From: Myxococcales bacterium
Lineage (GTDB): Bacteria; Myxococcota; Myxococcia; Myxococcales; Anaeromyxobacteraceae
Length of the DNA: 15,110 nt
Direction of reading: 5' to 3'
Assembly: GCA_021779335.1 (NCBI GenBank)
Contig: JAJYAW010000025.1
Coordinates: 1 to 15,110 of the forward strand
The translations under genes and the position numbers were made by a program. Each line of letters begins with the position of its first letter. Position 1 is the first letter of the stretch. The notes beneath the pieces are model-generated. The model had not been told where the DNA came from. It saw nothing but the letters and a program-made list of their open reading frames with translations, and did not search any database. Positions 1 through 7,091 of the stretch are shown here, piece after piece.

Positions 1-194
1 GGCAGGGCGGCCCCCGCCTCGGCCAGGCGGCGGGCCTCGTCGACCCGGGCCAGCGCCTCGCGGGCCGCGGCGGCGTCGGGCTGGAAGGGGAGGGCGAGGG
101 CGCGGCGGCGGCCGGCCGGGAGGCGGCAGCGGCCGGAGAGGGCCTCGAGGAGCTCGGGCCAGCCGAGCTGGTCGAGGGCGCGATCGAAGGACAT
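1..194 (-). CDS. mutS2: MutS2-like protein, N-terminal fragment (gene runs off the left edge)
   Basis: Only the first 64 codons are in the window, starting at the ATG at 194. The visible protein begins MSFDRALDQLGWPELLEALS and continues with a basic, Ala/Leu-rich helix (GRRRALALPF, then DEARRLAEAG). This matches the N-terminal helical region of MutS2 proteins, where a short 'ell..la..c.t..G...a..l.p' pattern precedes the MutS core. MutS2 family members are ATPases that act on recombination intermediates or collided ribosomes. The ATPase and Smr domains lie outside the window, so the call rests on the N-terminus alone. No good Shine-Dalgarno sequence precedes the ATG. A TAATCA (complement of 204-209) ends about 9 bases upstream, so an almost leaderless message is possible. 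It lies 69 bases past the end of livF1 in the same direction. Confidence 0.6.
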   Translation of the reverse strand, partial: MSFDRALDQLGWPELLEALSGRCRLPAGRRRALALPFQPDAAAAREALARVDEARRLAEAGAAL

Positions 195-215
195 GGCGAG
201 GCGTGATTACCGCGC

Positions 216-242
216 CCGGCGCCGCGGCGCCACCGGCGCCGG
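216..242 (-). terminator. Possible GC hairpin terminator after livF1
   Basis: An 8-bp perfect inverted repeat, CCGGCGCC / GGCGCCGG, with an 11-base loop lies 22-48 bases past the livF1 stop, in the short gap before mutS2. No T-run follows on the minus strand, and GC-only palindromes are common by chance at this base composition. It is a weak candidate, and read-through into mutS2 is possible. Confidence 0.25.
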
Positions 243-263
243 CGGGCGACGCGCGGGGCGAGC

Positions 264-992
264 TCAGCTGCCCAGGTAGGCGGCCTGCACCCGGGGGTCC
301 TCGGCGAGCTCCCGCGACGGCCCCTGAAGCACGAGCCGGCCGTGCTCCAGCACGTAGGCGTAGTGCGCCACGCCCAGGGCCAGCCGGGCGTTCTGCTCCA
401 CCAGCAGGATGGTGGCGCCCTCGCGGTGGATCTGCTCGACCATCTCGAAGATCTGGCCCACCAGGATGGGCGAGAGCCCCATCGACGGCTCGTCGAGGAG
501 CAGGACGCGCGGCCGGGCCAGGAGCGCCCGGGCGAAGGCCAGCATCTGCTGCTGGCCGCCGGAGAGCGAGCCGGCCAGCTGGCCGCGCCGCTCGCCCAGG
601 ATGGGGAAGCGGCGGCACTGCTCGTCGATGGCCGCGGCCAGGGCCCCGGGCGGCTGGCGCCGCTCGCCGGCCAGCCGCAGGTTCTCCTCCACCGTCATGC
701 GCCCCAGGATGGCGCGCCCCTCCGGCACCAGCGAGAGGCCGGCGGCCACCGCGCGGTGGGCGGGCGCGCCGGTGAGGTCGGCGCCGCCGAGCCGGACCCG
801 CCCCCCGGCCGGCCTCACCAGCCCGGCCAGCGCGGAGAGGATGGAGCTCTTGCCGGCGCCGTTGGGGCCGATGAGCGTGACGATGCTCCCCTCCGGCACG
901 CCCAGCGACACGCCGCGCACGGCCTCGACCTGGCCGTAGGCCACCCGCAGGTTCTCGACCTCGAGGAGGGGGCGCGCGCCGGCCGCCGTCAC
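264..992 (-). CDS. livF: HAAT-family ABC importer ATPase, LivF type (system 1)
   Basis: 242 residues, a normal LivF length. It is one of two cytoplasmic ATPases driving a branched-chain-amino-acid-family importer. Walker A GPNGAGKS lies at 42-49, the ABC signature LSGGQ at 143-147 and Walker B LLLDEP at about 164-169. The LivF-type VEQN after the H-loop position is at 198-201, and the characteristic C-terminus QAAYLGS is present. The start is the GTG at 992. It overlaps the livG stop by 4 bases (GTGA), which implies translational coupling, and an upstream start would run through livG. It is the last gene of livKHMGF system 1. The substrate cannot be read from the ATPase; branched-chain amino acids are the family default, but amides, urea or small acids also occur. 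Confidence 0.93.
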   Translation of the reverse strand: MTAAGARPLLEVENLRVAYGQVEAVRGVSLGVPEGSIVTLIGPNGAGKSSILSALAGLVRPAGGRVRLGGADLTGAPAHRAVAAGLSLVPEGRAILGRMTVEENLRLAGERRQPPGALAAAIDEQCRRFPILGERRGQLAGSLSGGQQQMLAFARALLARPRVLLLDEPSMGLSPILVGQIFEMVEQIHREGATILLVEQNARLALGVAHYAYVLEHGRLVLQGPSRELAEDPRVQAAYLGS

Positions 993-1753
993 TTGGCGGT
1001 CCCCAGGTAGGCGGTCACCACGGCCGGGTCCCTGGCCACCTCGGCCGGCCGCCCCTCGGCGATGAGCTTGCCGAAGTTGAGCACCGTGATGGCGTCGCAC
1101 ACGCCCATGACGAGCCGCACGTTGTGCTCCACCAGCAGCACCGAGCGCCCGTCGGCCGCCACCTGCCGGATGAGCGCGGCCACCGCCTGCACCTCGACCG
1201 GGTTCATGCCGGCGGTGGGCTCGTCGAGGAGCAGGAGCCTGGGCTCGGAGGCGAGCGCCCGGGCGATCTCCACCCGCCGCTGCTCGCCGTAGGAGAGGTT
1301 GCGCGCCCGCTCGTGCACCCGCTCGGCCAGGCCGACCCGCTCGAGGAGCGCGGCGGCCCGCTCCCGCGCCTGGCGCTCCTCGGCGCGCGAGGCCGGCAGC
1401 CCGAGGAGCCGGGAGGGCAGCGAGGGGTGGCGCAGCCGGTGCTGGCCCACCAGCACGTTGTCGAGGGCGGTCAGGTCCAGGAAGAGCCGGATGTTCTGGA
1501 AGGTGCGCGCCACGCCGCTCGAGGCGACGCGGTGGGGCGCCAGCCCCTGGACCTCCCGCCCCTCCACCAGGATGGCGCCGCCGCTCGGCGCCAGCAGGCC
1601 GGAGACGAGGTTGATGACGGTGGTCTTCCCGGCGCCGTTGGGGCCGATGAGGCCGCGCACCTCGCCCGGCAGGACCGAGAAGGAGGCCCCGTCGACGGCG
1701 CGCACGCCGCCGAAGGCGCGGGCCAGGTCGCGCACCTCGAGGCACGCGCTCAC
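989..1753 (-). CDS. livG: HAAT-family ABC importer ATPase, LivG type (system 1)
   Basis: 254 residues, the partner ATPase to LivF. Walker A GPNGAGKT is at 37-44. The LivG-typical Q-loop stretch ARTFQNIRLF is at 82-91, the signature LSYGE at 153-157, and Walker B LLLLDEPTAGMNP starts at about 173. VEHN with the H-loop His is at 208-211, and the family C-terminal extension ends in TAYLGTAK. Start is GTG at 1753, overlapping the livM stop as GTGA and preceded by a GGAGGG Shine-Dalgarno. All catalytic motifs are intact. It belongs with LivF, LivM, LivH and LivK of system 1. Confidence 0.94.
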   Translation of the reverse strand: MSACLEVRDLARAFGGVRAVDGASFSVLPGEVRGLIGPNGAGKTTVINLVSGLLAPSGGAILVEGREVQGLAPHRVASSGVARTFQNIRLFLDLTALDNVLVGQHRLRHPSLPSRLLGLPASRAEERQARERAAALLERVGLAERVHERARNLSYGEQRRVEIARALASEPRLLLLDEPTAGMNPVEVQAVAALIRQVAADGRSVLLVEHNVRLVMGVCDAITVLNFGKLIAEGRPAEVARDPAVVTAYLGTAK

Positions 1754-2643
1754 GCGGCCCTCCGCGCCCGGGCGGCGCGCCGCTCGCGCCACCTCGCGCC
1801 CAGGCTCACCAGCCCCTGCGGCAGGAAGAGGATGACGGCCAGCAGGATGAGGCCGTTCACGAGCATCCGCAGGGGGCCGGGCTCGATGCCCAGCAGCGGC
1901 GCCAGGTCGCGCATCGCCTCCGGGAGGACGGTGAGGAAGGAGGCGCCGAAGAGCGGCCCCCACACCGAGGCGATCCCGCCCACCACGGCGAAGACCAGCA
2001 TGTCGACCACCCGCGAGAAGCCGAAGCCGTTGGGGGCCACCATGAAGGTGAAGTGGGCCTCCAAGCCGCCGGCCAGCCCGGCCAGCGCGGCGCCCAGCAT
2101 GAGCATGGCCAGCTTGTAGCTGGCGGTGTCGATGCCCATGGTGCGGGCCGCCGGCTCGTCCTGGCGGATGGCCTCGAGGGCGAAGCCCCACTTGGAGCCG
2201 CGCAGCCGCCAGAGCAGCAGGGTGGCCGCCGCGAGCACGATCCAGATCAGCCCCACGCTCGCCTTCTGGGGGATGGCCACCAGCCCCTGGGCGCCGTTGA
2301 CGTAGTCCCAGTTGACGAGCCCGATGCGCACCACCTCGCCGAAGCCGATGGTGGCGATGGCCAGGAAGATCCCCTTGAGCCGCAGCACCGGCAGCCCGAG
2401 CGGGATGGCCACCAGGGCGGGCACGACGGCGGCGGCCGCCAGCGCCAGGGGGAAGGGAGCTCCCGCGTTCATGGTGAGCAGCGCGGCCGCGTAGGCGCCG
2501 ATGGCGGCGAACCCTGCGTTGCCGAGCGCGAGCTGGCCGCAGGAGAGGGAGGTGTAGATGGAGAGCGCCAGCAGCCCGTTGAGGCCGATGTAGGCCAGGG
2601 TGGACTGGTAGGTGGCGTACAGGTCGGCGAGCCCCTCCATCAT
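1750..2643 (-). CDS. livM: HAAT-family ABC importer permease, LivM type (system 1)
   Basis: 297 residues, a multi-pass inner-membrane protein that forms the translocation pore with LivH. The N-terminal part is a run of hydrophobic segments (LAYIGLNGLLALSIYTSL, GNAGFAAIGAYAAALLT). The LivM signature YFAM-type segment is replaced by the related GIFLAIATIGFGEVVR at about 91-106. The cytoplasmic coupling (EAA-like) loop reads IRQDEPAARTMGIDTASYKLAML, and a GG-rich stretch (VGGIASVWGP) follows it. The two first codons are both ATG (2643 and 2640), so the exact start is uncertain by one residue. It follows livH after 6 bases and overlaps livG. Confidence 0.92.
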   Translation of the reverse strand: MMEGLADLYATYQSTLAYIGLNGLLALSIYTSLSCGQLALGNAGFAAIGAYAAALLTMNAGAPFPLALAAAAVVPALVAIPLGLPVLRLKGIFLAIATIGFGEVVRIGLVNWDYVNGAQGLVAIPQKASVGLIWIVLAAATLLLWRLRGSKWGFALEAIRQDEPAARTMGIDTASYKLAMLMLGAALAGLAGGLEAHFTFMVAPNGFGFSRVVDMLVFAVVGGIASVWGPLFGASFLTVLPEAMRDLAPLLGIEPGPLRMLVNGLILLAVILFLPQGLVSLGARWRERRAARARRAA

Positions 2644-2649
2644 CGCGGC

Positions 2650-3522
2650 TCAGGCTTCCCGCAGCGCGGCGGCGCCGAAGAGGCCGCGCGGCCGCAGGAC
2701 CAGGATGAGGAAGAGGCCGGCGAAGGAGACGGCGTCGCGCCAGGAGGCGCCCAGGTTGGCCACCACGAAGACCTCGGTGAGCCCCAGCGCGAAGCCGGCC
2801 ACCACCGCGCCGGGCATGGAGCCCATGCCGCCGAGGACGATGACCGCCAGCCCCTTGAGCTCCACGCCGCGCCCCATGTCGGGCTGGATGGCGTTGAAGG
2901 CCAGGGCGTAGAGCACGCCGGCCGCCCCGCCCAGCGCCGAGGAGATGAGGAAGCTCCAGGCGATGACCCGGTCCACGTCGACGCCGAGCACCCGGGCCGC
3001 GCGGGGGCTCTCGGCCACCGCCCGCACCTCGCGGCCGAGCCGCGTGCGGGTCACCAGCCAGGTGAGCGCGACGAAGAGCGCCACCGCCACCCCGATGATG
3101 GTGACCTGGAGGCGCGAGATGACGGCGCCCCCCAGGTGGAACTGCGACTCCGGGATGGTGCCGAAGGGGAAGCGGGAGACGTTGGGCCCCCAGACCAGGT
3201 AGGCCACCGCCTCGAAGATGGTGGCCATGGCGAGCGACGAGATGAGCCCGGAGATGTTGGAGTCGGCCCGGGCCCTGAGCGGCCGGAAGGCGACCCGTTC
3301 GAGGAGCACGCCGAGGAGGCCGGCCCCCAGCACCGCCAGCGGGAAGGCCGCCAGGATGTGGAGCCCGTGGCCCACCAGGGCGAGCGCCACGAAGGCGGCC
3401 AGCATGAAGACCGCGGCGTGGGCCAGGTTGAGGATGTCGAGGACGCCGAAGACCAGGGTGTAGCCGAGCGCGAAGAGGGCGTAGATGGAGCCCAGGAAGA
3501 TGCCGTTGACCACCTGCTGCAT
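2650..3522 (-). CDS. livH: HAAT-family ABC importer permease, LivH type (system 1)
   Basis: 290 residues. The N-terminus MQQVVNGIFLGSIYALFALG is the typical LivH opening, followed by TLVFGVLDILNLAHAAVFML, the conserved LivH 'G..N.AHG' region with Ala in the Gly place. The coupling loop AVAESPRAARVLGVDVDRVI and the C-terminal VIVLGGMGSMPGAVVAG stretch are diagnostic. It ends in the usual RPRGLFG motif plus a short tail. Several hydrophobic segments are visible, consistent with about 8 membrane spans. The ATG at 3522 is supported by family alignment rather than by a strong ribosome site. The gene begins 19 bases after livK1. Confidence 0.93.
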   Translation of the reverse strand: MQQVVNGIFLGSIYALFALGYTLVFGVLDILNLAHAAVFMLAAFVALALVGHGLHILAAFPLAVLGAGLLGVLLERVAFRPLRARADSNISGLISSLAMATIFEAVAYLVWGPNVSRFPFGTIPESQFHLGGAVISRLQVTIIGVAVALFVALTWLVTRTRLGREVRAVAESPRAARVLGVDVDRVIAWSFLISSALGGAAGVLYALAFNAIQPDMGRGVELKGLAVIVLGGMGSMPGAVVAGFALGLTEVFVVANLGASWRDAVSFAGLFLILVLRPRGLFGAAALREA

Positions 3523-3541
3523 CGCGCTCGGCCCCGGTCCG

Positions 3542-4660
3542 CTACTGCATGATCTGGAACTTGCCGTCCTTCACCACCTGCACCGCCGGCGCGTGGTCGC
3601 CGTCGCGGCTGGGCAGGAAGGAGAACTTGCCGAGCGGCGTGGGGAGGTCCTTCACCTTGAGGAACCCGGCCTTGACGCCCGCGCGGGTGTGCTGGCCGGA
3701 GAGGCGCATGGCGTCCGCCACGACCTGCACGCCCACGTAGGCCTGGGTGCAGAACTGGTCGGGCTCGTGGCCGCGCGCCTTCATGAGCGCCACGTAGTCC
3801 TGGTTGGCCTTCTCGGTGCTCACCTTGTTCCAGGCGGTGCCGACCAGGACGCCCTCGGCCGCCTTGCCGGCGTTGGCGATGAGCGCCGGGCTGTTGAAGC
3901 CGTTGCCGCCCAGGATGGGCCCCGTGTAGCCGAGCTGCCGGGCCTGGGCCACGATGCCCGAGGCGTTCTCGACGAGGGCCGAGACCACCAGGATGTCGGG
4001 CTTCTGCCCGAGCAGCGCGGTGAGCTGGGCGCTGTAGTCGCGGTCCGGCTTGGCGAAGGTCTGGGTGCCGACCGTCTTCACGCCCATGGCCTCCAGGGCC
4101 GACTTCATGACGCTGTAGCCGGCCTGGGTGAAGGCGTCGTCGTTGCCGTAGAGCACGCCGGCGGTCTTGAAGCCGAGCTTGGCCTGGGCCGCCTTGAGGG
4201 CGCCGGGGATGACCTGCCCCTCGGTGAGGGAGACGCGCCAGATCCAGTCGCCGATGTCGGTGATCCCCTTGGGCGCCGTGTTGGAGACGGCCACCACCGG
4301 GACGCCGGCCATCTGGGCCAGCGGGTCGGTGGCGGTGGCGGTGTTGGAGAGGGTCGGGCCGATGATGGCCACGACCTTGTCCTTGTTGATGAGCCGCTGG
4401 AACACGGCGATGCCCTGCTCCTTGGTGGAGGCGTCGTCCTCGATGACGGCCTCGAGCTTCACGCCCTTGAGCTCGCCGCTCTTGTTGATCTGATCGACGG
4501 CCGCCTGGATGCCGGCCTTCTGCTGGGCGCCGTAGGCGGCGGCGGGGCCGGTCATGGAGAGGGCGGCGCCGATCTTGACGACGGTCTGGGCCGGGGCCGG
4601 CGAGGCCCAGGCGAGCAGGGCGGCGGCGGCGGCGAGTGGGGCGAGGCGAGACATGGCCAT
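3542..4660 (-). CDS. livK: Periplasmic substrate-binding protein of HAAT-family importer (system 1)
   Basis: 372 residues. A signal peptide is visible: short N-region with Arg at 5, hydrophobic Leu/Ala core, and an ASPAPAQ cleavage region near residue 25. The mature protein begins TVVKIGAALSMTGPAAAYG, the standard opening of type I periplasmic binding proteins of the LivJ/LivK family. Further family landmarks are VAIIGPTLSNTATA, PVVAVSNTAP and the second-lobe AGVLYGNDDAFTQAG. The start is the ATG at 4660, with GGAGG 7 bases upstream; a second ATG two codons later fits the ribosome site less well. It is first in its operon and follows the porin terminator, so a promoter is expected in 4661-4799, though I could not point to convincing -35/-10 boxes. 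The ligand is unknown: an amino acid is the family default. Confidence 0.92.
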   Translation of the reverse strand: MAMSRLAPLAAAAALLAWASPAPAQTVVKIGAALSMTGPAAAYGAQQKAGIQAAVDQINKSGELKGVKLEAVIEDDASTKEQGIAVFQRLINKDKVVAIIGPTLSNTATATDPLAQMAGVPVVAVSNTAPKGITDIGDWIWRVSLTEGQVIPGALKAAQAKLGFKTAGVLYGNDDAFTQAGYSVMKSALEAMGVKTVGTQTFAKPDRDYSAQLTALLGQKPDILVVSALVENASGIVAQARQLGYTGPILGGNGFNSPALIANAGKAAEGVLVGTAWNKVSTEKANQDYVALMKARGHEPDQFCTQAYVGVQVVADAMRLSGQHTRAGVKAGFLKVKDLPTPLGKFSFLPSRDGDHAPAVQVVKDGKFQIMQ

Positions 4661-4799
4661 GACGACTCCTCCAGGGTGAGGGTGGCGACGGGTCCTGTGG
4701 TTCCTACGACACGGCGCCCGACCCCGCAAGCGGCTGCGCGGGTTGCTTTCGAGTGACCCGGACGGTGCGGGCGCGCGCCGTCCAGGCTCGGGAAGCAGG

Positions 4800-4831
4800 A
4801 AGGAGCCGACCCCGCGAGGGATCGGCTCCTT
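4800..4831 (-). terminator. Strong hairpin terminator downstream of the porin gene
   Basis: Inverted repeat with 14-base arms (4800-4813 and 4818-4831) and a 4-base loop. The only imperfection is a C/A pair on the plus strand, which becomes a G-U wobble in minus-strand RNA. The stem is therefore fully paired in the transcript of the porin gene, whose stop is at 4852-4854, 20 bases upstream. No long U-tract follows. The strand-specific wobble and the position argue that it serves the porin message and insulates livK1 from it. Confidence 0.75.
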
Positions 4832-4851
4832 CGGTGCGACGTCCCCTGCGC

Positions 4852-6051
4852 CTAGAAGAAGTAGGTGCCGGTGAGCATGACCTGCGAGGCCTTGTCCTTG
4901 GTGGTGCCCGTGAAGGCCCCGCCCGTGTAGAGCGCCCGCGTGGTCGTGAAGCCGGAGTACTCGAGCGAGCCGCCGAAGCCGCCGTCGCGGTACATGGCCT
5001 GGAGGTTCATGGTGGCGTTCTCGAGCTTCGACTGGCCCAGCGCCTCGGCCTTGGTCTTGCCGACGGCCTGGTCACCGTAGAGGGCCCAGAGCGAGAACTC
5101 CTTGGTCAGGTTGTAGCCGGCCTGGACCCAGTAGCCGAAGGCCGAGATGTCCTTGTTGGCCGCCGTGCGGGCCTTGAACTCGATGAAGTTGCCGAGGAGG
5201 GGGTCGGTGTTGGTGCCGGTGAAGCCGGCCGCGGCCAGCGTCAGGCCGGAGACGGCCACCTTGCCGCCGAAGGCCACCGCGGTGGTGGAGATGGTCTTGG
5301 GGTCGACGTCGGCGACGCCCATGCCGTTGTTGTCCATCGAGCTGTAGTGGCCGGCCACCCAGGCGCTGTAGATCTTGCCGGAGAGGGTGGCGCGGGCCTG
5401 GATCGCGGGAGCGCCGGAGGCCTCGCCGTTGTAGACGCCGTTGACGAGGGTGGTCTCGGCGAACTGGCTGCGGCCGAGCTCCCAGGCCAGCTCGAGGCTG
5501 GTGTCGTCGGCCACCTTGAGGGTGTGGTAGCCGAAGAAGCCCGGGCGGCGCCAGCCGATGTTGCCGGTGAAGTACCCCTCGGGGAAGGCGATGTGCGACA
5601 GCGAGGTGGGCGCCATCGCGAAGGTCAGGTCGTTCTGCTGGCCGATGAGGATCTTGGTGGAGCCCCAGTCGAGCTGGGTGAAGGCGACGCGCAGGCGCGG
5701 GTAGATCGACACGTTGCCGAAGTTGCCGGCGCTGTTGCCGCCGAAGAAGTCGATCTCGAAGACGCCGGTGGGGGTGGCGCCGGCGAGGACCTTGGGCCCC
5801 TTGACCGAGAAGTTGAAGCGGGACTGGCGGACGTCGAAGGCCAGCGAGCCCTTGTCGGTGGTGGGCTCCGCGCCGGCGGAGAGCGACTGCTGCCCTTCGC
5901 CGGGGAAGAACGAGCCGGACTGGAAGGCGCCGGACATCGAGACGAAGCCGTGGAGCGCGAAGGTGTAGTCGGACGGGGCGGCCTGAGCGGAAGCGGCGGC
6001 CGGCAGGATGAGAGCGGCGAGGACGGGGAGGAGCTTCTTGAAAGCCTTCAT
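4852..6051 (-). CDS. Outer-membrane beta-barrel porin, possibly DcaP-like
   Basis: 399 residues. The N-terminal signal peptide (MKAFKKLLPVLAALILPAAA, cleavage near ASA-QA at about 22) is followed by many alternating hydrophobic/polar strands. The protein ends GTYFF, with the terminal Phe that marks barrels for BAM assembly. The stretch FDVRQSRFNFSVKGP and then FEIDFFGG, PRLRVAFTQLDWG, ILIGQQNDL resembles DcaP-type porins, which in other bacteria pass dicarboxylates and related acids; that family assignment is from memory and moderate. Start is ATG 6051 with GGAGG 7 bases upstream; the longer frame to 6126 has no such support. It lies 223 bases after the dehydrogenase gene, in the same direction, and ends at a strong terminator. 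Context suggests it admits the substrate of importer system 2, but it could equally serve system 1. Confidence 0.85.
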   Translation of the reverse strand: MKAFKKLLPVLAALILPAAASAQAAPSDYTFALHGFVSMSGAFQSGSFFPGEGQQSLSAGAEPTTDKGSLAFDVRQSRFNFSVKGPKVLAGATPTGVFEIDFFGGNSAGNFGNVSIYPRLRVAFTQLDWGSTKILIGQQNDLTFAMAPTSLSHIAFPEGYFTGNIGWRRPGFFGYHTLKVADDTSLELAWELGRSQFAETTLVNGVYNGEASGAPAIQARATLSGKIYSAWVAGHYSSMDNNGMGVADVDPKTISTTAVAFGGKVAVSGLTLAAAGFTGTNTDPLLGNFIEFKARTAANKDISAFGYWVQAGYNLTKEFSLWALYGDQAVGKTKAEALGQSKLENATMNLQAMYRDGGFGGSLEYSGFTTTRALYTGGAFTGTTKDKASQVMLTGTYFF

Positions 6052-6171
6052 TCGTATGCCTCCGAAGAGGTGCGCGGGAGAGTCCGGGTGGGACCAGCAC
6101 TGACCAGTCCGGACAGGGTGAGCCAACCTTTACCACAAGACCGACACAATCGACGCAAATCGTACAGCGCG

Positions 6172-6189
6172 GTGCAGCAAGTTTTGCAC
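6172..6189. promoter_or_regulatory. Small inverted repeat in the bdh-porin gap (candidate operator)
   Basis: The gap 6052-6274 is noticeably more AT-rich than its surroundings, so it probably holds the porin promoter. Within it GTGCA and TGCAC arms flank 8 bases (6172-6189), and a nested GCAA-GTT-TTGC palindrome covers 6177-6187. I found no convincing -35/-10 pair and no sigma-54 site with both GG and GC doublets. A single TTCCTG at 6233-6238 matches the half-site seen upstream of scoA but has no partner. The feature is a candidate binding site only. Confidence 0.3.
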
Positions 6190-6274
6190 TGCTTCGAGCG
6201 CAACGGCGCATTTAGTGGTTCATTTTGCTCGCTTCCTGACCCTTATGGGGCCCACGGTCCAGGGACAGGGTCCA

Positions 6275-7060
6275 TCACTGCGCCGTGTACCCGCCGTCGA
6301 CGATCACCGGCACGCCCGTCACGCAGCGAGCCCGATCGCTGGCCAGGAAGGCGACGTAGCCGGACACGTCCTCCACCGTGAGCAGGCGCCGCATGGGCAC
6401 GAGCGGGTAGATGACCTCCTCCAGCACGCGCTCGAGCGGGACGCCGCGGGTGCGGGCCAGGTCGGCGAGCTGGTTGCGCACCAGCGGCGTGTCGACGTAG
6501 CCGGGGCAGAGGGCGTTGACGGTGATGCCGTGCGGCGCGCCCTCCAGGGCCGCCACCTTGGTGAGCCCCAGGACGCCGTGCTTGGCGGAGTTGTAGCCCG
6601 CCTTGCCGGCGAAGCCGACCAGGCCGTTGATGGAGGCCACGTTGACGACCCGGCCCCAGCCCTGCCGCTTCATGAGGGGGAAGGCCCGCTTGATGGCCAC
6701 GAAGGGGGCCACCAGCATCACCTTGAGCAGGAGCTCGAAGCGCGCGGTGGGGAACTCCTCGAGGGGGGCGACGTGCTGCAGGCCGGCGTTGTTGACGAGC
6801 ACGTCGAGCCGGCCCCAGCGCGCCGCCGCGGCGTCGATGGCGCCGGTGAGCCCGGCCTCGCTCGTCACGTCGCAGGGGGCGGCCACGACCTCCAGCCCCT
6901 GGGCCGCCAGCGCGGCCACCGCCGCGTCGAGCGCCGGGCCGGGGAGGTCGGAGAGCGCCACCCGCGCCCCCTCGCGCCCCAGCTCCAGCGCGACGGCCTG
7001 GCCGATCCCGCCGGCCGCGCCGGTCACGAAGGCCACGCGCTCCTCGAGCGATCTCGCCAT
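6275..7060 (-). CDS. bdhA: 3-hydroxybutyrate dehydrogenase (short-chain dehydrogenase)
   Basis: 261 residues, classical SDR length. It interconverts (R)-3-hydroxybutyrate and acetoacetate with NAD(H) in the cytoplasm. The cofactor motif TGAAGGIG is at 13-20, with Asp38 ending strand 2 (favours NAD). NNAG is at 90-93 and the catalytic set is Ser143, Tyr156, Lys160. Family-specific features are NNAGLQHVAP, LCPGYVDTPLVRNQ and the C-terminal VDGGYTAQ. Of the four substrate-carboxylate residues known in the Pseudomonas fragi enzyme (Gln94, His144, Lys152, Gln196), Gln95, Lys153 and Gln197 are present but His is Asn145. The wording around the active site is closer to B. subtilis YxjF, as I remember it. 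Start is ATG 7060 with GGAGG 8 bases upstream. It follows livM2 by 31 bases and is probably the last gene of the main operon. Confidence 0.9.
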   Translation of the reverse strand: MARSLEERVAFVTGAAGGIGQAVALELGREGARVALSDLPGPALDAAVAALAAQGLEVVAAPCDVTSEAGLTGAIDAAAARWGRLDVLVNNAGLQHVAPLEEFPTARFELLLKVMLVAPFVAIKRAFPLMKRQGWGRVVNVASINGLVGFAGKAGYNSAKHGVLGLTKVAALEGAPHGITVNALCPGYVDTPLVRNQLADLARTRGVPLERVLEEVIYPLVPMRRLLTVEDVSGYVAFLASDRARCVTGVPVIVDGGYTAQ

Positions 7061-7091
7061 GGTGCCTGCCTCCACGGGGCCTGGGCCCCGG

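Noticed and set aside
264..1745. A 493-codon frame read as one fused protein
   Set aside because: Only the part from the GTG at 992 is LivF; the upstream part is an out-of-frame reading of livG1 with Arg/Ala-rich sequence.
2053..3552. Long plus-strand open frame (499 codons) opposite livM1/livH1
   Set aside because: It mirrors well-recognised permeases, its translation is His/Gly/Glu/Arg-rich with no domain, and it reflects third-position GC bias.
4690..4720. Activator-type TTCC-N8-GG element upstream of livK1
   Set aside because: Only a half-site with GG instead of GGAA, and no sigma-54 promoter nearby.
6161..6185. Sigma-54 promoter upstream of the porin (TTGC on the minus strand)
   Set aside because: The TTGC matches but no GG doublet exists at the right distance, so the -24 element is absent.
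4753..6381. Long plus-strand open frame (542 codons) opposite the porin
   Set aside because: Low-complexity Gly/Glu/Val/Ala translation antisense to a gene with signal peptide and C-terminal Phe; it also crosses the terminator and the promoter gap.
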